Of a stretch of 64,000 nt of DNA, positions 57,400-64,000 are shown in pieces. The stretch is from assembly GCA_905221605.1 (NCBI GenBank), contig CAJNDS010002703.1, positions 55,001-119,000 of the forward strand, written 5' to 3'. The notes under the pieces were generated by a model. The model made no database searches and was not told the origin of the DNA. It saw only the letters and a list, made by a program, of their open reading frames with translations. Source of the stretch: Symbiodinium natans (taxonomy: Eukaryota; Sar; Dinophyceae; Suessiales; Symbiodiniaceae). Numbering within the stretch: position 1 is the first letter of the stretch; the number at the start of each line of letters is the position of its first letter. The translations under genes were made by a program, and so were the position numbers.

Positions 57400-58800
57400 C
57401 TAATCCCCTGGATGCTTCAAAGATGTAAGGTTCGGGTGAAGGCGAATGCTTCGGGGTACAGAGCTCACCCGCAGAGCCCTTTTGGCTCTCGGGGCGCTCT
57501 CCGGGTGCACTCAAAGTGCACTCAGCCCATGCCCGCCAGCTCGCACGCCGTGGGTCGCCGGGCACTTAGATTGAGTTTGGCTAGCTGGGCTGTCCAAAGT
57601 TCACGCCTGCGTGTTTATTGTGTCCTCATTCAAGCACTTCTGACCTTGGAACTACTGCTTCCTAGCAACTTGTATAGTTTTGGCAAGTCTGAGGTGTCAA
57701 GTACGGCTGGAGTGCCAAGTGCTTGGACATTTGCTGGCTCATGCTGCTCCATGTTTGTATCTAAACCGCTTTGACGCTGAACGGCAACCAAGCAGTCTGC
57801 TTCAAAGGACCGGTGTTTCTGCCGCGGATATCCTGCTCCAGCTGCAGGGAACCCCAAAGCCCAGACGCAATCACGATCATCCGGATAACGTTGGGCAACC
57901 ACCGTCAGCAACCTTCAACCGAAGCCACTGGTGAAGGCTTGGTTTCGAGGCAGGGACTGCCATGTCTAGGACCTGCTTCTTCACCTGCACAGATGAGGCA
58001 CAAGGGGGTTTCGGGTACTCAAGCTCTAGAACCAGAACACCCCTCCAAACCTTACACCTAACAACCCTGAAGCCCTGCTCATCCGGACAAAGGCAGCCTC
58101 GCTTGCCAAGCCACTGGCCAGCGTGGCGGCCAGCTGCTCTGGCAGCTCCAGCCTGGTAGGCAAGGGCCCTTTCTTGAACAAACACTTGTTGCTTCTGATG
58201 ACGACTACAACCAGCATCACTCTGACGATGACTCTCACTACTTTTCCCAATACTATTACAATGGCTGCATGTGCATGTGCATGTGCATGTGAAATTGCAA
58301 TTGCAATTGCTATTGCTGTTGCTGTTGCTGTTGCTGTTGCTATTGCTATTGCATTGCTATTGCTGTTGCTGTTGCTATTGCTACTACCATTCCGGTTCCT
58401 GTTCCTGTTGTTTTTTGCTGTTCCTGATACCGCTACTGTTGCTATTGCTATTGCTATTGCTGTTCCTTTCGCTTGTGGGAGAACTACAACTATTCTGATT
58501 ACAATTACTACTACATGCCATGATTCGTTTTGCAAGATGGATGGCTCGGAAGCTTGCTTTGGGTCGAGGTGTGTTACGCGTTAGGGTACATGTTTCAAAC
58601 CCTACCCTACACTCTTCCCGGTAAACTCCGTATTCAACACAAACCTGGAACGCACTTTACACGGGCAGCCAGCAACATGCTCACAACAGCATCTCAAAAA
58701 TGTCGCTCAGCGAATGCGGCTCAGCTTTGAAATTGCGCCGTTTCAGCTGTTCTGTACACATCAGAGCCACGTTTCAAAGCGCTTGCGACAGTGAGAAACC
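57400..58800. other. No resolved gene; GC-poor simple sequence
   Basis: Upstream of the FAM135-like start. Between 58,265 and 58,480 the sequence is cryptically simple, built from TGC, TTGCTA and TTGCTG units, and opens hydrophobic frames on several strands. A minus frame at 57,877-58,185 contains LDMAVPASKPSLHQWLRLK, but its status is unclear. Confidence 0.4.
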
Positions 58801-58807
58801 AGATGCC

Positions 58808-59671
58808 TCAAGAGCGTCCGCTGCTTCGATTGCAAAATCCAAGGCATCCACCATCGTTCTTGCTGTGGTACCTGGTCTGCGACAAGGAATCCCACCAGGT
58901 GCCGCACCGGTCGCATTTTAGCATTCCTGGACGTCGGAACTGCGTGAGGAACTGCCGAATCAAGCGCTGGTTGCGGAAGACCTTCCTGTCTCTGTTCGTG
59001 CCAAGAATCAGCTTTTGGCTATGGAGGTCTTTGCCGGTGGATGGATCATATGGTATCAGCTCGTACCTGGTGTCCTTACCTCCACCAGGAGGTACATGAA
59101 TTCCTTGCCTTTTGATGAGGGCCGTAGCCCTGTGGCATTGGCCTTGCTTTGCATTGAGGACAGCATCGATGATGTCGTCCATATCGCGTTCACATTCCAG
59201 TGAGTTCTCCTGTCCAAGGCTGCGTGATTCGTTTGCGACGCTCTCTGCGGACTCCTCCCAACTCTCATGCTCGAAATTCAACTTTGCATCCTTTGGGATT
59301 GGTGGGGGCGGCAAGCGCCGGCCGAGGCCAAGAAGAGCAATGACTTCAGCGTCACTTTTCGGAATGTGCTCTCCTGCCTCATAGTTGTGCAGACCTTCTT
59401 CATGGAGGGACTCAATTGCTCTCTTCACCTGCCTCTCTCCCACTTGGAGTCGGGCGGCCAATGCAGCAATATCAAAAGCACCTGCGTCGCTTGAGGAAGA
59501 GCTGCCGTCACAGGACGGCGTGCTGATGCAGCGTTGATTGACAGAAGACAACCTTACGCTGTGCACCCCTACCCGTGCACCCAAGAAGCGCCGCACGTGC
59601 GGAAGAAGAACCATCGCAGCTGTGCGACAAGTCCTTGAGTCAACGCCCTGACACGTGTGACAAAAGTGCAC
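58808..59671 (-). CDS. Hypothetical protein, intronless, possible mitochondrial leader
   Basis: A single uninterrupted 287-codon frame. An internal start at MVLLPHVRRFLGARVGVHSV would give a basic, hydroxyl-rich leader of mitochondrial type. The body has a helix-turn-helix-like stretch (LAARLQVGERQVKRAIESLH), an acidic middle, a basic segment (NRDRKVFRNQRLIRQFLTQF), and MLKCDRCGTWWDSL with a CxxC pair and two later cysteines. That could bind zinc. In a window where genes carry many introns, an intronless gene suggests an mRNA-derived copy. I do not recognise the family. Confidence 0.55.
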   Translation of the reverse strand: MHFCHTCQGVDSRTCRTAAMVLLPHVRRFLGARVGVHSVRLSSVNQRCISTPSCDGSSSSSDAGAFDIAALAARLQVGERQVKRAIESLHEEGLHNYEAGEHIPKSDAEVIALLGLGRRLPPPPIPKDAKLNFEHESWEESAESVANESRSLGQENSLECERDMDDIIDAVLNAKQGQCHRATALIKRQGIHVPPGGGKDTRYELIPYDPSTGKDLHSQKLILGTNRDRKVFRNQRLIRQFLTQFRRPGMLKCDRCGTWWDSLSQTRYHSKNDGGCLGFCNRSSGRS

Positions 59672-59699
59672 ATGGTTTGCTGCTCGCTATGACCAGGAT

Positions 59700-61310
59700 G
59701 ATGGGCATGGAAATGTGCTCTTAATTGCTAACTTGTCTCTGTAGGTCGCATGGACCTGTAGGTGTTGTTAAGCGACCTAACACTGTTCCGGGCTCTCCGC
59801 ACCTCATCCCTGAGACTTGCGAAGCTTGCGAAGCCCACGCAACAGCAGTCCGCCTGCATACGCCGCAGGCATTCAACGTCTTGGGCTGCCCCGGCAGCAC
59901 GCGCACTCGACGGGTGCCCTGGGAAGCACTCTCTTTGATGCGACTTCGCGTGGTCATGTCTTGGGACGGCCCTCGTTGCTTCGTGGCACTATGTGCGGTC
60001 CCTGTTACCTCACAAGCTCTGCATAACTTGAAGCATCGCACCGAGAGGCCAACGTCGCCTTCTGCGAGCCGCCCTCGCTGACGACAGTGCCCTGGCTTTC
60101 CTCATTTTCCTCTGCCTCTGCAAAGACGAACGAAAGGAAGTGAACTCACCCACATGGCCAACTCTCTACAAGCATAGAGTGGTCCTCTTTTGTTGCTCCT
60201 CTGGATTATGGGCCCTTCTTCCGTGCTCCCAGCACAGGGCTCACAGGGCTTGCAATGGCTTGGCCTGCGGCTGCGCGCTCGGCTTCGCCGGGCCGCTGTA
60301 ACTCTCTGGGCGGCGCGTTCCTGGTGACCTCTGACGCAGTCGGGGGCCCCAGATTGCAGGAAGACGAAGACGATAAAAGGCACGGCAGTTAGGCCAAAAA
60401 AAATATGATGTAGGGGCTTGATCGTGTGCAGATGTGCTGATCTAGCCGTCTGTCCACCAGGCTCCGCACTTGTACAGACGAACCTGAGACAGCTTCCGAC
60501 ACGGACGCACTGCTCAACTGCAGCTTCAGCTGCAGCATCTTGCAAAACACTTGCACGATCACTTGAGTGGCCCTAAACCCTGAACCCCGAACCCTGAACC
60601 CTGAACCCTAAACCCTAAACCCTAAACCCCAAACCCTAAACCCCTAAACCCCCTAAACGGCAGCCCCTGTCTTGCGTGCAAGACACCGATTCGGCCAAGT
60701 GGGGACGTCGGCCCCGAGCTGAGTACCTCTCAAAGAGAACAGTTTCGCGCCCCCGCAACCCATTTTAAGGACTCTGACATTCTTCCTGGGAATTTGGAGA
60801 GGCAAAAAAACGGTGTGTGCGTCGTTTGAGGCTCAGGCGCCGTCGCCTGGGCAGGAAAGTCGAAGGAAGAGCTGAGCTGGACCAGAAGACGCTGTGGAAA
60901 ACGAACCGCAGCCAAGCCGCATCTGTGCTATCCACCATGTCGGACGGCCGGGTGATGCCATGATCAGCACTTCATGCGATTCATGGGAGAGGTTGCCTCG
61001 AAAACGTGGGAATCTTTGGGAGCATTTGCGAGGCTTTGCGAGGCCTTGGTGGATGTTTGTGGCCAAAAGAGACGTTGAGCACCCCGCAGACACGGCCAAT
61101 GAGCAGCTAATGCTGACGGTGATTGCACCACCGCGTTCGCGCAACAGGCGGCCAGATGTGTAAGCTGTCAGGGGATGCGTGCCAGGCGGAGCTCCCGGCC
61201 ACTTTCGGGCCATAGAAAGGGCATTAGGCAACAGCAGCTCCTGCACTTTTTTGGCTGATGCCCGGCTACACATGACCTGTCATTGAAATCATTGCAGCGC
61301 ACAGGTAGCT
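59700..61310. other. Uncertain ORFs
   Basis: Overlapping frames occur on both strands: minus 60,102-60,545 with a membrane segment HHIFFGLTAVPFIVFVFL, minus 60,833-61,273, and plus 60,894-61,163. None shows a family motif or a clear splice pattern. CCCTAAA units lie at 60,570-60,655. Confidence 0.35.
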
Positions 61311-61349
61311 TTGTCAGCTGCGGAACACGGCGAAAGCCATCAACAGAGA

Positions 61350-61402
61350 TACTCCCCTTAGAACCTGAATAAAAACAATATCTTTAATATCCTCTTGGGT
61401 TT
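61350..61402. repeat. Dispersed repeat shared with 15,973-16,022
   Basis: TACTCCCCTTAGAACCTGAA and TATCCTCTTGGGTTTTA match the segment at 15,973-16,022 with a few differences, in the same orientation. Confidence 0.6.
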
Positions 61403-61639
61403 TATATAAACAAAGATCGAAAATAATTCCCAAGGGGGATATAGCCAGGGCCTTAAAAGAGCCGCTCATGACGTGAAGCTCAGGTTGCTGATCTGCTTCA
61501 CTGAGGATCGCTTGTCCACCTGGCCAGGGATGGCTTCCTTCAGTCATGCCGGGCCTTCCTGCAAGAAAAGTAACACTAATAATCATAGTAATAATAGTAA
61601 TAATAATAATAGTAACAATAATCATTCAAGGAGTTCCGT

Positions 61640-61945
61640 AGACATTCCGCCTCGATTTGGGTGCTGCCTCAATTTTGGGTGCTGCTTCAGGGGGAGGTTG
61701 TTCGCTGAAGCAGCACGCTGAAATTGAGGTGGAATGATAGTCGAGGTGGCACGCTGTGAAAATCAAGTGGGTTTCGCTAGAAAGGCTATTTTGCGTGAGA
61801 AGAAACATGTCAGGCCAAATTCCCGTGCCAAATGCATGCTGCCTCGATTTGGGTGCTGCCTCAGTTTCGGGTGCTGCTTCAGAGCGTGGGCTTCGCGCTG
61901 AAGCAGCACGCTGAAATTGAGGTAGAACGATGCTTGAGGTGGAAC
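61640..61945. mobile_element. Two tandem hairpin elements
   Basis: Two copies about 200 bp apart of a palindromic unit. CCTCGATTTGGGTGCTGCCT and GGGTGCTGCTTCAG are followed by their inverted form, GCTGAAGCAGCACGCTGAAA and TTGAGGTGGAA. The copies lie at about 61,648-61,733 and 61,842-61,938. Each could fold almost completely; neither codes for protein. Confidence 0.7.
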
Positions 61946-61964
61946 GGTTAGGGAAACCCTTGAA

Positions 61965-62004
61965 TCATAATCATAATCATAATCATAATCATAATCATAA
62001 TCCT

Positions 62005-62043
<39 letters not shown>

Positions 62044-62115
62044 AATTAATCATCATCATCATCATCATCATATTAATAAAAATAATACTAATAATAATAA
62101 GAAGAATACTAATAA
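61965..62115. repeat. AATCAT/ATC/AAT microsatellite
   Basis: Tandem AATCAT, ATC and AAT units with no coding signal. Confidence 0.95.
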
Positions 62116-62162
62116 CAATAATGATAACAATGATAATTTTCCCAAGAGCAACAGAATCCCAA

Positions 62163-63398
62163 GCTCGCCAGCTGGACCCTCTTCCCAGAGTAGCCCTTCA
62201 CGTGCGCGTCGTTGGAATTGTCGATGAAGGGGTTCACGCAGTCGCGGTCATCCTTCAGCGAGAAGTTGGCCTGAGCTGGTTGGGATGGTGAGATGGCAAG
62301 AATCACTCCAGACCTCCTCCTTTCCAGGGTTTAGGGTTTAGGGTTTAGGGTTTAGGGTTTAGGGTTTAGGGTTTAGGGTTTAGGGTTTAGGGTTTAGGGT
62401 TCAGGGTTTGGGGTTTTGGGTTTCGGGTTTCGGGTTTGGGGGACATTCTTCCCCACTTCCCCCGATGAGCCTGGCCCATCTTCATCTTGCGAGCATTCTT
62501 CTTGCGGATGCTCTCGCCGTCCTGGACCTTCAAAGGAGGTCAGACCCACACCCCGAATCCACGCCCACTGGTGGCGTTTAGGCCAAAAAGCCAAAGCCCC
62601 AAGAAAACCCCATAAACCATTCTATCGACACCCTAACGTCCCAAAATGCTTGGCACCGGCTGCTTTGAGCATTCCGGAAATTCCGGGTCCCTGCACGAGC
62701 AGGGCCGTGTAGCGATACAAAATGCGCGGCGCATGAGTGATCGCAGCTTCAAGGTTTCTGCCCGGTTTGGTTCCCTCCCCTAGTTCCTGACAGGCCTGCC
62801 CTTGGTTCGTGAAGCAAGTACGAGAGCTAGCGAGCAAAAGAGAAAGACAGAGAGAGAGAGAGAGAAAGAGATAGAGAGACAGAGAAAAATCACAAATAAT
62901 GCTTATCATAACGGTCAAAAAGCTCCTGCTTGCAGGCCCTCGAGAGTTCTGGAAGTGGGAAGCTATCGGAGACGTCTTCAATGTTTCGGGCGTTTCGTTT
63001 GTTGCAAAAAGGAACAGAATAACAATTGAACATAAGAACAAGAATAAGAATAATAGGAATAATACTAATGAAAATAACAGTCATAAGCTCGCACCAATTT
63101 GAAAGCGGTGCCCGCCGGTCCGCATCGCAACGATCGCATGGGTTGGCTGCGGGTCACTGCTCTGTGCATCCCGTCCCCGCTTCCTTTAGGTCATCGCAAA
63201 GTCGGAATGTTTTCACGCAGAGCCAAGGAAAACCTAGAACCCAAAACCCAGACTCTAGCCCAGAGGCGTTTAGCGTAAGTTTCGCAAGCCCGAGACCCCT
63301 AAACCCCCCAAAACCCCTCAATCAAACTGCACTGGGCTTCGAGCCCCGGCTCTTTTCCGATCCCGGACCTTCGCTTTCTCCAGGGCCTCCAGCTGATC
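62163..63398 (-). CDS. Unknown basic protein, three phased exons
   Basis: Exons 63369-63398 (DQLEALEKAK), 62471-62527 (VQDGESIRKKNARKMKMGQ) and 62163-62270 (ANFSLKDDRDCVNPFIDNSN and onward, ending near RVQLAS) join in phase 0. Acceptors are AG|G, with GT and GC donors. A coiled, lysine/arginine-rich helix is followed by a polar domain. The first exon could extend to VRDRKRAGARSPVQF if its GT site is not used. The pattern is typical of nuclear RNA- or transcription-related proteins, but I do not assign a family. Both gene ends are unresolved. Confidence 0.55.
62325..62440. repeat. TTTAGGG array
   Basis: Perfect units in the intron between the exons at 62,163-62,270 and 62,471-62,527, close to the acceptor side of the left exon's partner. 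Confidence 0.9.
62840..62886. repeat. GA-rich microsatellite
   Basis: GA and GACA dinucleotide/tetranucleotide tract. Confidence 0.9.
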
Positions 63399-63409
63399 CT
63401 CACGCCCAA

Positions 63410-63510
63410 TGACGGGGTTTCCGAAAATAGGGGGACCCTTTTGGGGGATCCCTTTAAGGGGATTCTATTCTGTTTGGGGTCTAAAAGGGGTACCCCGTGT
63501 TGAGAAGCAC
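63410..63510. mobile_element. Family B MITE-like element (degenerate right end)
   Basis: GGGGTTTCCGAAAATAGGGG on the left is the family consensus; the right end, AAAGGGGTACCCCGTGTTGA, is decayed. The remaining sequence to 64,000 holds no exon I can support. Confidence 0.55.
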
Positions 63511-64000
63511 CCAGCTGCGACCCCAACAAGGACTCTGCTGGCATTTGAAGGCTGCAGTGTTTCTACTTTCTGGCAAGCGCATGTTGGGGAAGCTTCCGGG
63601 TCGCGTTGTGCTTCCTCATCATGCATGCGCTTGCTCCAGCCCACGCTATTGAAGGCTGCCAATGCGACTTCTTGAGGAGCAAAGACGGAGAGGGATCATT
63701 TTGATCCAAAGAGCCATGCGCCTTGGCTTGCACTGAAGACTTCTCTATGCCCTCTGCAGGACATGCCTCTCAACATCTTTCTTTCGAAGGCAGTCCTGCA
63801 TCTGTCTTAGGCCAGCTTCTCCCACAGGCCTCGGCGCAACACGGAGGGGCTCGTTTTGGGGGATGCCGGGCCTGAACCTCACCTAATCCTCGAGGTTCCA
63901 GGCTCCCACAACTAGGAACGGCATCCTTAATGGCAACTTCCCGCTCACTGATAACAAACCATCCCTTGAGAATCTTCTGGTCCCCGCATCCCCTTGCCCC

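Noticed and set aside
58026-58584. 169-codon minus and 153-codon plus hydrophobic or Asn/Ala-rich frames
   Set aside because: Cryptically simple TGC/TTG triplet sequence; composition alone explains them.
1-64000. CRISPR arrays, rRNA or tRNA genes, bacterial operons
   Set aside because: No regularly spaced unique-spacer repeats, no recognisable rRNA or tRNA sequence, and the gene structure is eukaryotic.

Overview
The window looks like nuclear DNA of a dinoflagellate. Several lines of evidence agree. Plant/dinoflagellate-type telomere heptamers (TTTAGGG/CCCTAAA) are scattered in more than a hundred short interstitial arrays. Two plastid proteins carry dinoflagellate-style leaders (hydrophobic signal followed by an FVxP-like motif), and one of them is a chloroplast ATP synthase epsilon chain encoded in the nucleus. 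Introns mostly begin GC or GA rather than GT and end AG with a G opening the next exon. One highly similar gene is repeated five times in tandem. Every gene I can defend lies on the minus strand. Coding DNA is broken into exons of 20-130 nt, so long open frames are misleading: most real protein sits in short islands between repeat arrays.

Layout on the + strand, with genes reading right to left. 0.6-3.0 kb: exons of an enoyl-CoA hydratase-like (crotonase) gene and following exons. 4.5-9.6 kb: an 11-exon gene with a PARG-like segment. 10.5-15.9 kb: a two-exon DUF2828/vWA protein with two KH-like motifs, whose intron holds about 2 kb of microsatellite. 17.9-19.9 kb: exons of an unknown gene. 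20.7-24.7 kb: an unknown membrane protein gene ending at 20,674. 25.8-29.3 kb: five tandem copies of a two-exon gene for a small plastid membrane protein. 29.4-39.6 kb: scattered exons, including three phased exons at 38.1-39.6 kb. 40.2-57.3 kb: a very fragmented FAM135-like serine hydrolase gene (DUF3657 N-terminal region, DUF676 C-terminal domain). Inside its span, on the same strand at 51.9-53.5 kb, sits a complete five-exon atpE gene. 58.8-59.7 kb: an intronless hypothetical ORF. 62.2-63.4 kb: three phased exons of an unknown basic protein.

The most striking structure is in the introns. Read in the sense direction, they tend to carry TTTAGGG repeats near the donor and CCCTAAA repeats near the acceptor. 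Many introns could therefore fold on themselves and bring their unusual splice sites together. There are also three families of short non-autonomous elements with terminal inverted repeats. Gene models were assembled by hand from reading frame, AG|G acceptors and family similarity; transcripts are needed to confirm them.
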